Assembly (NCBI GenBank): GCA_001797935.1
Contig: MGQT01000119.1
Location: forward strand, 1 to 14,977
Reading direction: 5' to 3'
Source of the DNA: Deltaproteobacteria bacterium RBG_16_54_18
GTDB lineage: Bacteria; Desulfobacterota; B13-G15; RBG-16-54-18
Length of the DNA stretch: 14,977 bases
Part shown: positions 7,272-14,410 of the stretch, one piece after another
How the letters are laid out: each line of letters begins with the position of its first letter
Position numbering within the stretch: position 1 is the first letter of the stretch
Translations under genes and position numbers: made by a program
Notes under the pieces: model-generated
What the model was told of the DNA's origin: nothing
The model's input: only the letters and a program-made list of their open reading frames with translations
The model's database searches: none

Positions 7272-9038
7272 GTGAGCACACAGCAACACGGCATAAAAAA
7301 AGGGATTATATGCCTGGTCGCGTTGGTCATTATCATTGTGACTGTGACGGGTTGCAGTCATTTCAGTAGCTATTTTAAAGCGCATACGGCGCCTTCTGCA
7401 ACCGATTCGACAAAGGAAACACCCCCTCCTCCTCCGGCGCAGGCCCTCTATCACTTTCTGGTAGCCAGAACCAAGGTGAGGGAGGGCAATGTGGAGCGAG
7501 CCATTACCGAGTACCAAAAAGCGATCGCCGTCGACAGCCAGTCTCCCCTGTTGTACGTGGATCTTGCCTCCCTGTATCTCAGCAAAAAAAAGACTCAAGA
7601 GGCGATGGCTGCCTGCCGCGATGCCCTGATCCTTGATCCCGATTATTACGTCGCACACTATCTGCTCGGCGGTATCTACGTCGCCCTGGGCAACCAGCGT
7701 GAGGCCTTGAACGAATATCAAAAAGTCGTCCAGATCAACCCGGAATACCTGCAGGCCTACCTCATGATCAGCACCTTGTACGCCGACCTCCGGGATTACG
7801 AGCAGGCCATTGATACCTTGCGCCAGCTCTTGGCAAAACAGCCCGCGAATCTCATGGGCCTCTATTACCTGGCCCGGATCTATGCCGAGACAAAGCTGTA
7901 TGATAAGGCCCTTACCTATTATCAAGAGGTCATTAAGCTCAACCCCCAATTCGAAGCGGCCCTGATGGACATGGCTACCGTCTATGAACTCAAGAGCGAC
8001 GGTGCACGGGCCGAGGAACTATTCAAAGAAATACTGAAGCTTAACGCCTTCAACTTTCAGGCAAGAGAGCGGCTCGGGCAGCTCTTCATCAAGGGTGGTC
8101 GCCTCCCCGAGGCCTTTGACCAGTATACAATCTTTAAAAACCTCGATTCGCAAAACTTGAGCGTGCGCATCAAGCTCGGATTAATCCTTTTCCAGCAGGA
8201 ACGGCTTGAGGAAGCGGCACAGGAGTTTCGTTTTGTCCTGGCTGCCCAGCCTCGCAAGAGTGATGTCCGTTATTATCTGGGTATAACCCTCTATCTCATG
8301 GGAAGAACTGCGGAAGCCTTGGCGGAATTTAAGCGGATCCTCCCCGAGGAGGATTTTTTCTCTGAGGCCGTAAACTATATGGCCTACATCCTGCAAAAAG
8401 AGGAACGCTCGCAAGAGGCCCTTACCCTCGTACAGAAGGCCATCGAGGCAAAGCCCCAGGACCCGCAATTGCTGTATACCATCGCCCTGATCTATGAGGA
8501 CCTGGAACGATATCCTGAGGCGATACAAAAGCTGCAGGCCGTCGTCGCCAAAGAACCGAAGAGTGCCGAGGCCTTCTTTCGTCTCGGCATCGTATATTAT
8601 AAGATGGATAAGGTCGAGGAATCCATCGGCGTCATGCGGCACGTAATCGTGCTCGACCCAAAAAACGCCGATGCCCTCAACCACCTGGGATATACCTATG
8701 CCGAGCAACGCATGCGGTTGGATGAGGCTGAAGATCTCGTCAAGAAGGCCTTGGCGCTCAAGCCCGACAACGGCTATATTACGGACAGCCTCGGCTGGGT
8801 CTACTATCAAAAAGAGGAATATTCCCGGGCCGTCGAGTGGTTGGAAAAGGCGCATCGTCTGGTACCTGATGATCCTACGATCACCGAACACCTGGGGGAT
8901 GGCTATCTGAAGGCGAGCAAGAAACAGGAAGCCATTCAGATGTATCAACGGGCCTTGGAGCTGAAGCCAAACAAGGAACAGGTGCAAACCTTGCAGAAAA
9001 AAATCGAGGCGCTACGGGAGGCTAAGACGTCCCCGTGA
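7272..9038 (+). CDS. Tetratricopeptide-repeat lipoprotein
   Basis: 588 residues. The N-terminus is a lipoprotein signal: basic start, hydrophobic stretch (about 11-26), then lipobox VTGC with C28 as the lipidated residue, so the protein is membrane-anchored outside the cytoplasm. A Pro-rich linker (51-55) follows. Then about fifteen continuous 34-residue TPR units (roughly 57-570) show the usual W/L-G-Y-A-P pattern, for example LGGIYVALGNQREALNEY and LGYTYAEQRMRLDEAEDLV. TPR superhelices bind partner proteins, so a scaffold or envelope-assembly role is likely, but the partner is unknown. There is no catalytic domain. The start is GTG at 7272 behind AGGGGGAG, and no in-frame ATG precedes the signal. 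It heads a run of replication genes (tmk 91 bp downstream), which may reflect shared transcription rather than function. Confidence 0.88.
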   Translation: MSTQQHGIKKGIICLVALVIIIVTVTGCSHFSSYFKAHTAPSATDSTKETPPPPPAQALYHFLVARTKVREGNVERAITEYQKAIAVDSQSPLLYVDLASLYLSKKKTQEAMAACRDALILDPDYYVAHYLLGGIYVALGNQREALNEYQKVVQINPEYLQAYLMISTLYADLRDYEQAIDTLRQLLAKQPANLMGLYYLARIYAETKLYDKALTYYQEVIKLNPQFEAALMDMATVYELKSDGARAEELFKEILKLNAFNFQARERLGQLFIKGGRLPEAFDQYTIFKNLDSQNLSVRIKLGLILFQQERLEEAAQEFRFVLAAQPRKSDVRYYLGITLYLMGRTAEALAEFKRILPEEDFFSEAVNYMAYILQKEERSQEALTLVQKAIEAKPQDPQLLYTIALIYEDLERYPEAIQKLQAVVAKEPKSAEAFFRLGIVYYKMDKVEESIGVMRHVIVLDPKNADALNHLGYTYAEQRMRLDEAEDLVKKALALKPDNGYITDSLGWVYYQKEEYSRAVEWLEKAHRLVPDDPTITEHLGDGYLKASKKQEAIQMYQRALELKPNKEQVQTLQKKIEALREAKTSP

Positions 9039-9111
9039 GGGAAAAGATTGTTATGATATGTTTCATCCCACTGCCTCTCTTCGAACCGAAGGTGTCAGCA
9101 GATTGGTCGCG

Positions 9112-9124
9112 CTCACGTGGTGAG
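9112..9124 (+). promoter_or_regulatory. Small hairpin covering the tmk ribosome binding site
   Basis: CTCAC (9112-9116) and GTGAG (9120-9124) can pair around GTG. The right arm overlaps the GGTGAG that serves as Shine-Dalgarno before the ATG at 9130. It could dampen tmk translation, but a 5-bp stem is weak and may be chance. Confidence 0.25.
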
Positions 9125-9129
9125 AAGCA

Positions 9130-9744
9130 ATGGGTCTGTTGGTAACGTTTGAAGGCATAGAGGGGTGTGGAAAGACCACCCAGGTAGGTTTAACAAAGGC
9201 ATTTATCGAGGAGCAGGGATATCCCTGTCTGGTGACGCAAGAACCGGGAGGGGTGCCGTTGGGGCAAGAGATCAGGAGGCTCCTTCTGGACAAGACCGAC
9301 CTGAGGATAGATCCCCTGGCCGAGCTTTTTCTTCTGGAGGCCAACCGGGCACAGCACGTGGCGGAGGTCATCCGGCCCGCGCTGAAAAAAGGGCTGCTGG
9401 TCCTGTGCGACCGCTACACCGATGCCACCGTTGCCTATCAGGGCGCTGGTCGGGGGGTGGAGGCCTCTCTCATTGAACAGATGAACCAAGCAGCCACCGG
9501 CGGTTTGGCCCCGCAGCTGACCATCCTCCTCGACTGCCCCGTAGCAGTCGGGATGGCACGAGCCAGAGGGGAAGACAGGTTTGAACGGGAGGACGCCGCC
9601 TTTCACGAGCGAGTCAGAAAAGGCTACTTGCAGATTGCCCGACAGGAGCCTCAGCGGCTGCAGGTGCTATCCGGCGAAGGTACGCAGATGGAGATTCAGC
9701 AACAGATCAGGGGCCTCATCCTCTCCCTGGTTCAGCGGAGATAG
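9130..9744 (+). CDS. tmk: Thymidylate kinase
   Basis: 204 residues, typical for dTMP kinase, which phosphorylates dTMP to dTDP in dTTP synthesis. Visible: P-loop GIEGCGKT (9-16), substrate-binding EPGG (38-41), DRYTDATVAYQG (94-105) with the DRY motif, and a LID-type segment rich in Arg (ARARGEDRFE). The ATG at 9130 follows GGTGAGAAG and gives the standard MGLLVTFEGIEG start. The stop at 9744 is two bases before holB. The tmk-holB pairing is widely conserved and links nucleotide supply to the replisome operon. Confidence 0.97.
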   Translation: MGLLVTFEGIEGCGKTTQVGLTKAFIEEQGYPCLVTQEPGGVPLGQEIRRLLLDKTDLRIDPLAELFLLEANRAQHVAEVIRPALKKGLLVLCDRYTDATVAYQGAGRGVEASLIEQMNQAATGGLAPQLTILLDCPVAVGMARARGEDRFEREDAAFHERVRKGYLQIARQEPQRLQVLSGEGTQMEIQQQIRGLILSLVQRR

Positions 9745-9746
9745 CC

Positions 9747-10706
9747 GTGGCCCTTCATGACGTGGTAGGACACGAGCGACCGGTCGGGATCATCCGCAGG
9801 GCAATCGAAATAGGGCGGGTACACCATGCCTATCTCTTCACGGGGATGGAGGGCATCGGGAAAAAAGTCGTGGCCATGAACATGGCCAAGGCATTAAATT
9901 GTGAGCGGCAGGACGGCGATGCCTGCGATCAATGCGCCGCCTGCCGGCGGATAGACAAGGGGGTATATCCGGACTGCATCACGGTCAACCCCGACGGCGC
10001 GGTCATCAAGATCGAGCAGGTTAGGGGACTGCAGCAGGAAATCGCCTTTAAACCCTTTGAGGCCCGCTGGCGAGTGGTCATTATCGATGGCGCGGAACGG
10101 TTAACCAGGGCGTCTGCCAATGCCCTCTTGAAGACCTTGGAAGAGCCTCCCCCCCAAACGACGCTTATCCTGATCGCCGCGGCCATAGAAGGGTTGCCCG
10201 CCACCGTACTCTCCCGCTGTCAGCGGATCAGGTTTACCCCCTTAACCGACGAGGAGGTAAAGAAAGTATTGGCGAACCATCTTGCGCAAGACCAGATAGA
10301 TATCCTCGTCCCGCTTGCCGCGGGAAGCCCGGGGCGTGCTGTGCAGTCGGATTGGCAGACAGTGCAGGACGTAAAGACAACCTTAGGTACCGCCTTTGCC
10401 CCCTCCCTGCACAAGCGGTTACAACTGGCCCAAGATCTTGCGCGGGAGGAGGGAAAGGGAAAAATATTTTTAGAACTCTTAGAAGGCTGGCTCAGAGACA
10501 TCATTGTGTATCAGGAGGTGCGGGAGGAGGGACGGTTGCTCAACCGCGACCTGATCGATGAGATAAAGCGGGTTGCCCCTTGTCGGAAGAGCGACGGGCT
10601 CTTGCAAGCGTTTTGGACCATCCAGAAGATCAGGCAGGGTATAGAGGCCCACGGCAACCTGCAACTGGCACTGGAGTCCGCCTTCGTAACCATGGAAGGA
10701 GCATAA
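9747..10706 (+). CDS. holB: DNA polymerase III subunit delta'
   Basis: 319 residues, a clamp-loader AAA+ subunit that helps load the beta sliding clamp. The N-terminal module starts with a VGHE..V box and has GMEGIGKK in the Walker A place; K40 is kept but the usual Thr/Ser after it is Lys, consistent with delta' subunits not hydrolysing ATP. Then comes the zinc-binding cysteine set C52, C60, C63, C66, a degenerate Walker B (VIIDGAERLT, 111-120), ALLKTLEEPP and the SRC motif (156-158). The C-terminal helical collar is present. The start is GTG at 9747 with GGAG (9737-9740) six bases upstream; the next in-frame ATG (M34) lies inside the P-loop. Two bases separate it from tmk and four from ricT. 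Confidence 0.93.
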   Translation: MALHDVVGHERPVGIIRRAIEIGRVHHAYLFTGMEGIGKKVVAMNMAKALNCERQDGDACDQCAACRRIDKGVYPDCITVNPDGAVIKIEQVRGLQQEIAFKPFEARWRVVIIDGAERLTRASANALLKTLEEPPPQTTLILIAAAIEGLPATVLSRCQRIRFTPLTDEEVKKVLANHLAQDQIDILVPLAAGSPGRAVQSDWQTVQDVKTTLGTAFAPSLHKRLQLAQDLAREEGKGKIFLELLEGWLRDIIVYQEVREEGRLLNRDLIDEIKRVAPCRKSDGLLQAFWTIQKIRQGIEAHGNLQLALESAFVTMEGA

Positions 10707-10710
10707 CGCG

Positions 10711-11502
10711 ATGAACGTAGTCGGCGTGGCATTAGATAACAACGGCAGGGTACACTATTTTCAATCCGGGGACCTGAGCTTGAAAAAGGGGGACCTCGTC
10801 GTGGTCGATGCGGAAAAGGGCGTCAGCATGGGGACCGTCATCATTCCTCCGCGTGAAGAGAAGACGGGGATCTTCAAACAGGCCCCCCGCGAGGTGCTCA
10901 GGAAGGCCACGGCCAAGGACCTGAAACAGCGGGAGAAGTGGCAGAAGAAGGAGGAAGAATCCTTCGCCCTCTGCCTGCGGCTCATCGCAGAGCTGCAATT
11001 GCCCATGAAATTAGTGGAGGCGGAATACCTCTTGGACGGCTCGAAGGTCATTTTCTATTTCACGGCCGAGAACAGGATCGATTTTCGTCAGCTCGTCAGG
11101 CGGCTGGCCGCACAGCTCAAGATGCGGATTGAGATGCGCCAGATCGGCGTGCGTGACGAGACCAAGATGGTCGGCGGGATTGGTTTTTGCGGCAGGGAGC
11201 TCTGCTGCGCCACCTTCCTGCACGACTTTGAGCTCGTCTCCATCAAGATGGCCAAGGAGCAAAACCTCCCCCTGAATCCGACGAAGATCTCCGGACTCTG
11301 CGGCAGGTTGTTCTGTTGCCTCTCCTATGAGATCGACGCCTATAAGGAGCTCAAGAAAAACCTCCCCAAGATCGGCAAGCGGATCACCACGAAGCATGGA
11401 GAGGGGAAGGTCATCCGGCAAAACCTCCTGTTGCAGACCATCACCTTGGAGATGGCAAGCGGCGGAATTATCACCATCAAGACCGACGAACTGGAAAAAT
11501 AG
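10711..11502 (+). CDS. ricT: PSP1 domain protein RicT (YaaT family)
   Basis: 263 residues. The central PSP1 C-terminal domain carries six conserved cysteines in two groups: GFCGRELCC (C160, C165, C166) and GLCGRLFCC (C197, C202, C203). In B. subtilis RicT (YaaT) forms a complex with RicA and RicF that binds [4Fe-4S] clusters and promotes RNase Y-dependent mRNA maturation. Proteobacterial homologues are little studied, and neither partner is visible here. The C-terminus (about 215-263) has a KOW/SH3-like GKRITTKHGEGKVI segment. AAGGAG lies nine bases before the ATG, and the gap to holB is four bases. The holB-ricT junction matches that of Firmicutes, so this is orthology by both sequence and position. 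Confidence 0.92.
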   Translation: MNVVGVALDNNGRVHYFQSGDLSLKKGDLVVVDAEKGVSMGTVIIPPREEKTGIFKQAPREVLRKATAKDLKQREKWQKKEEESFALCLRLIAELQLPMKLVEAEYLLDGSKVIFYFTAENRIDFRQLVRRLAAQLKMRIEMRQIGVRDETKMVGGIGFCGRELCCATFLHDFELVSIKMAKEQNLPLNPTKISGLCGRLFCCLSYEIDAYKELKKNLPKIGKRITTKHGEGKVIRQNLLLQTITLEMASGGIITIKTDELEK

Positions 11503-11554
11503 TCCCCCTCTTCAATTTATAAATATCTAACGTGGGGATGTCGCACTTGCGCTC

Positions 11555-11584
11555 TTGAAGATGGCCCTTTGGCCACACTATATA
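11555..11584 (+). promoter_or_regulatory. Candidate promoter of metG-dciA with a palindromic spacer
   Basis: TTGAAG (11555-11560), an 18-base spacer and TATATA (11579-11584) match 4/6 each. The spacer holds the palindrome TGGCC-CTTT-GGCCA (11562-11575). The rest of the 186-bp gap (11503-11688) shows no gene, no T-box motif and no clear terminator after ricT. Confidence 0.3.
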
Positions 11585-11688
11585 GAAATAGGGATTGCGG
11601 CAAGAGCGACAAGCCAGCCTTTGGGAATGAGATTTAACTCAAGCAAAGGCTCTAATCGCGGAATAGGACAAAAGACAGGACAAGCGGC

Positions 11689-13233
11689 ATGAAACAGACC
11701 TTTTATGTGACTACCCCTATTTACTATGTAAACGACGTCCCTCATATCGGCCATGCGTACACCACCGTCGCCGCCGACTGCCTGGCCAGGTATAAACGGT
11801 TGAACGGCTTTGACTGCTTCTTTCTCACCGGTACCGACGAACACGGGCAAAAGGTGGAGAAGGCCGCCCAGGAGGCCGGTGTCGATCCCCAAACACACTG
11901 CGACGAAATGGTGGTGAGGTTTCAATCGCTCTGGAAGAGATTAAATATCGCCAACTCCGATTTCATCCGCACAACGGAGGCACGCCATAAAACAATCGTG
12001 CAGAAGATTCTCCAGGACCTCTACGACCGCGGAGAGATTTATCAGGACAATTACGACGGCTGGTACTGCGTGCCGTGCGAACGCTTCTGGACCGAAAAGG
12101 ATTTAATAGACGGGAAATGTCCTGATTGTCTGCGCCCGGTAACCGAGATATCGGAAAAAAACTACTTTTTCCGGATGAGCGCGTATCAATCGTGGCTCAT
12201 CGACTACATCGAAAAAAATGGGCGCTTTATCTTCCCCGTCTCGCGCCGTAATGAGATCATCGGTTTTCTGCAGAACCCCCTCGGAGACCTGTGCATCTCG
12301 CGACCGAAGAAGCGGCTGCAGTGGGGCATTGAAATTCCGTTTGATACCGATTATGTGACCTACGTCTGGTTCGACGCGCTGATCAACTATATCAGCGCGC
12401 TCGGCTACGGCTCCGGGGAAAATACCGTTGCTCGATTTTGGCCCCAGGCCACGCACATCATCGGCAAAGATATCCTCACCACCCACACGGTCTATTGGCC
12501 GACCATGCTCAAGGCGATCGGCTTGACGCCCCCCAAAATGGTCTTCGCCCACGGTTGGTGGACGATCGAAGGGAAAAAAATGTCCAAGTCTCTGCAAAAT
12601 GTCGTGGAGCCCAATCGCCTGATCGACACCTACGGTGTGGACGCGCTACGATACTTTCTCATGCGTGAAGTCCCCTTCGGCCTGGACGGCGACTTCTCTC
12701 ATGCCGCCATGATCCACCGGATCAACAGCGATCTAGCCAACGATCTGGGGAACCTCTTCAGCCGTGCCCTCAGCATGGTGGTTAAATATTTCGACGGCGT
12801 CATCCCTGCCCCTGCCGATCAGCAAGAGATAGATCAAGGACTGCGGACAATCGCCGAAAAGGTCCTTGCCCAGGTGGAAAAGCAAATGGATGACCTGGCC
12901 TTTCATAAGGCCCTGGCCTCGATCTGGGAGATCGTCGCCGCCGGCAATAAATATATCGACGAGACCGCACCCTGGGCGTTGGCAAAGAGCGAACGGGATC
13001 GTCCCCGTCTCGGCACGGTGCTGTATCAAACGCTGGAAGCCCTGCGCATTGTTACCCTCGAGCTTGCCGCCTTTATGCCGGATACGGCGGAAAAGATGTG
13101 GGCGCAGCTCGGCATGGAGGAAGCCCTGGGAGAACAAGATATCAGGAAAAGCGGAAGCTGGGGGGGGCTCAAGCCGGGGAAGCGGCTGTCCAAGCCCGTT
13201 CCCCTCTTCCCGCGCATCGAGCAGGAGAAATGA
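11689..13233 (+). CDS. metG: Methionyl-tRNA synthetase
   Basis: 514 residues, class Ia synthetase charging tRNA-Met. It has the class signature PHIGH (18-22), GTDEHGQK (48-55), one zinc knuckle CVPC..CPDC (C127, C130, C144, C147), the Met-pocket region WFDALINY (227-234) and KMSKS (297-301). A helical anticodon-binding domain fills the C-terminal third. The Trbp111-like C-terminal tRNA-binding domain found in longer MetRS is absent, so this is the short monomer-type form. The ATG has AGGA (11677-11680) eight bases upstream. Its TGA overlaps the start of dciA. metG near tmk-holB-ricT recalls metS in the B. subtilis region. Confidence 0.96.
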   Translation: MKQTFYVTTPIYYVNDVPHIGHAYTTVAADCLARYKRLNGFDCFFLTGTDEHGQKVEKAAQEAGVDPQTHCDEMVVRFQSLWKRLNIANSDFIRTTEARHKTIVQKILQDLYDRGEIYQDNYDGWYCVPCERFWTEKDLIDGKCPDCLRPVTEISEKNYFFRMSAYQSWLIDYIEKNGRFIFPVSRRNEIIGFLQNPLGDLCISRPKKRLQWGIEIPFDTDYVTYVWFDALINYISALGYGSGENTVARFWPQATHIIGKDILTTHTVYWPTMLKAIGLTPPKMVFAHGWWTIEGKKMSKSLQNVVEPNRLIDTYGVDALRYFLMREVPFGLDGDFSHAAMIHRINSDLANDLGNLFSRALSMVVKYFDGVIPAPADQQEIDQGLRTIAEKVLAQVEKQMDDLAFHKALASIWEIVAAGNKYIDETAPWALAKSERDRPRLGTVLYQTLEALRIVTLELAAFMPDTAEKMWAQLGMEEALGEQDIRKSGSWGGLKPGKRLSKPVPLFPRIEQEK

Positions 13234-13718
13234 GAAGACGCGCGCGGACAAAGGGGAAACCGGAATTCAACGTCAGGTCTGCGGTGAAAGACGCCTTGCA
13301 CCGCCTAAAACTGGATGGCCGGATGCAGGCGTACGCCGCCTGGGGAGTTTGGAACAAGGCCGTCGGGAACGCCGTAGCCCAGCAGGCCCAGCCCGCCTTC
13401 GTGCGTGGGGGCACCCTCTTCGTCAACTGCACCGCATCGGCGTGGTTGCAGCAACTCCAGTTTATGAAAGCGCAGATCCGCGATGAGCTCAACCGGCTTT
13501 TGGAAAATGAAGTAATCAAGGACATCAGGTTTCAGATCGGGAGCGTTACCCCCCCCGCACGCGGCAGAGCAGTTGTGGAACAAAAGATCGTGCTGGATGA
13601 CGCTCAACAGGCGCGGATAGATGAGGCGCTTTCCCCACTGACAGACCCCGAGACCAGGGAGATCGCCCGGCGCATTATGATAAAGGAAGCATCGGCAAAA
13701 AAGAGATTACATCACTGA
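13230..13718 (+). CDS. dciA: DciA-family (DUF721) helicase-loading factor
   Basis: 162 residues. The DUF721 domain covers about 13-105, with the conserved tryptophan region AAWGVWNKAVG (W38, W41), the strand FVRGGTLFVNCTASAW (W72) and the helix LQQLQFMKAQIRDELN. DciA-type proteins act with the replicative helicase DnaB in bacteria lacking DnaC/DnaI loaders. The basic N-terminus (MRRRARTKGK) and the charged tail (about 110-162) look flexible, and the basic start could contact DNA. The frame is open from 13098, but the ATG at 13230 is chosen: it overlaps the metG stop as ATGA, has AGGAG just upstream, and the extra N-terminal codons lie wholly inside metG. Confidence 0.85.
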   Translation: MRRRARTKGKPEFNVRSAVKDALHRLKLDGRMQAYAAWGVWNKAVGNAVAQQAQPAFVRGGTLFVNCTASAWLQQLQFMKAQIRDELNRLLENEVIKDIRFQIGSVTPPARGRAVVEQKIVLDDAQQARIDEALSPLTDPETREIARRIMIKEASAKKRLHH

Positions 13719-13791
13719 TGCCCCTCTTTTATTTAAACTAAGTCCTATATATTTTTAAAACTATATGTGATTCCCGAAACGACCAAAAAAA
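13719..13791. other. Convergent gap between dciA and the ytfJ-like gene
   Basis: 73 bp, AT-rich, with an imperfect palindrome (ATATATTTTT / AAAACTATAT, about 13748-13767). On the minus strand a T-run directly follows the ytfJ-like stop. It may serve as a two-way terminator, though no GC-rich stem is present. Confidence 0.3.
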
Positions 13792-14325
13792 CTATAGATG
13801 CCCGTGGATGGTCTTGATGAGCGTCTGTATATCTGCCGCGTCGAGCTTGCCATCTTTCCTGAAGATCAATACCCCTTTTTTGTCAAAGACGAGGACATCA
13901 CTACTATCATCGGCGATATTCCACTCCTTCACCAGGGCTTTCTTGTAATCTCGCACATAAATAGTCCTGGGATAGCGCTTCTGTTTATCTTTGAGGGCAG
14001 CTGAAATGGCAAAATTGGGCATCCACGTTGCTGCCATGTTAACGATGCCAAACGCCTGAAACGTATCGCTGGGATAATCCTCGTTTTCCAAGGCGTCGCT
14101 CGCGGCATTGTTCGTATCTTTTTCATCGGGATCAACGTAAAAGAGGACCGAGACCTTGCCCTGCAGCTCTGCGCTGCTCCACGGTGTTCCATCCAGCCTG
14201 CCCCCCTGTTTTTCTTTTAACTCCACCGAGGGAGGAATCTTCCCCATTTCAATGGCTTGGGCAGACGGGTTCAGGGAAAAAACAGACGAAACAAAAAGTA
14301 ACCCTATCATGAAATGCTTCATCAT
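13792..14325 (-). CDS. Secreted YtfJ-family protein (thioredoxin-like fold, no CXXC)
   Basis: 177 residues. The N-terminus is a Sec signal peptide (hydrophobic 6-18) with the probable cleavage site AQA at 22-24, so the mature protein is periplasmic. The rest resembles E. coli YtfJ: 'G..(V/I)PP' near the start, W-x-SAEL-x-GKV-x-VL (49-61), FGIVNMAATWMPN, RYPRTIYVRD, and the end DDSSDVLVFDKKGVLIFRKDGKL. The fold is peroxiredoxin/thioredoxin-like, but no CXXC or peroxidatic cysteine is present; the protein has no cysteine at all. Redox catalysis is therefore unlikely and the role unknown. ATG codons at 14325 and 14322 are both possible starts; neither has a well-spaced Shine-Dalgarno, the nearest GAGGA being 12 bases away in the adjoining repeat array. 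Confidence 0.8.
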   Translation of the reverse strand: MMKHFMIGLLFVSSVFSLNPSAQAIEMGKIPPSVELKEKQGGRLDGTPWSSAELQGKVSVLFYVDPDEKDTNNAASDALENEDYPSDTFQAFGIVNMAATWMPNFAISAALKDKQKRYPRTIYVRDYKKALVKEWNIADDSSDVLVFDKKGVLIFRKDGKLDAADIQTLIKTIHGHL

Positions 14326-14334
14326 CCAGCCCCG

Positions 14335-14385
14335 GATTCCTCATGGGGTTTCCTCATGGATTCCTCATGGAGATTCCTCATGGGG
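14335..14385 (-). repeat. Four tandem CCATGAGGAA-type repeats upstream of the ytfJ-like gene
   Basis: The unit TTCCTCATGG (plus strand) occurs four times, with its CAT at 14342, 14355, 14366 and 14379. The spacings 13-11-13 make this two copies of a roughly 24-bp unit. Read on the minus strand, each copy is ATGAGGAA, carrying both a start codon and a Shine-Dalgarno-like GAGGA. One frame through the last copies (MRNLHEESM... to GAG, 19 codons) stops at a TGA that overlaps the ATG of the ytfJ-like gene. Confidence 0.75.
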
Positions 14386-14410
14386 TCGGACCATGCTAAC
14401 CTCTTGATAT

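Noticed and set aside
8181..8987. 268-codon minus-strand frame within the TPR gene
   Set aside because: Antisense shadow produced by the repeated Leu/Ala-rich TPR codons; the plus strand is plainly coding.
11503..11688. A T-box riboswitch ahead of metG
   Set aside because: No T-box consensus sequence and no long leader structure is visible.
13098..13229. Longer start for dciA
   Set aside because: The extension lies fully inside metG and encodes an unrelated Gly/Arg-rich peptide; the ATGA junction at 13230 is the natural start.
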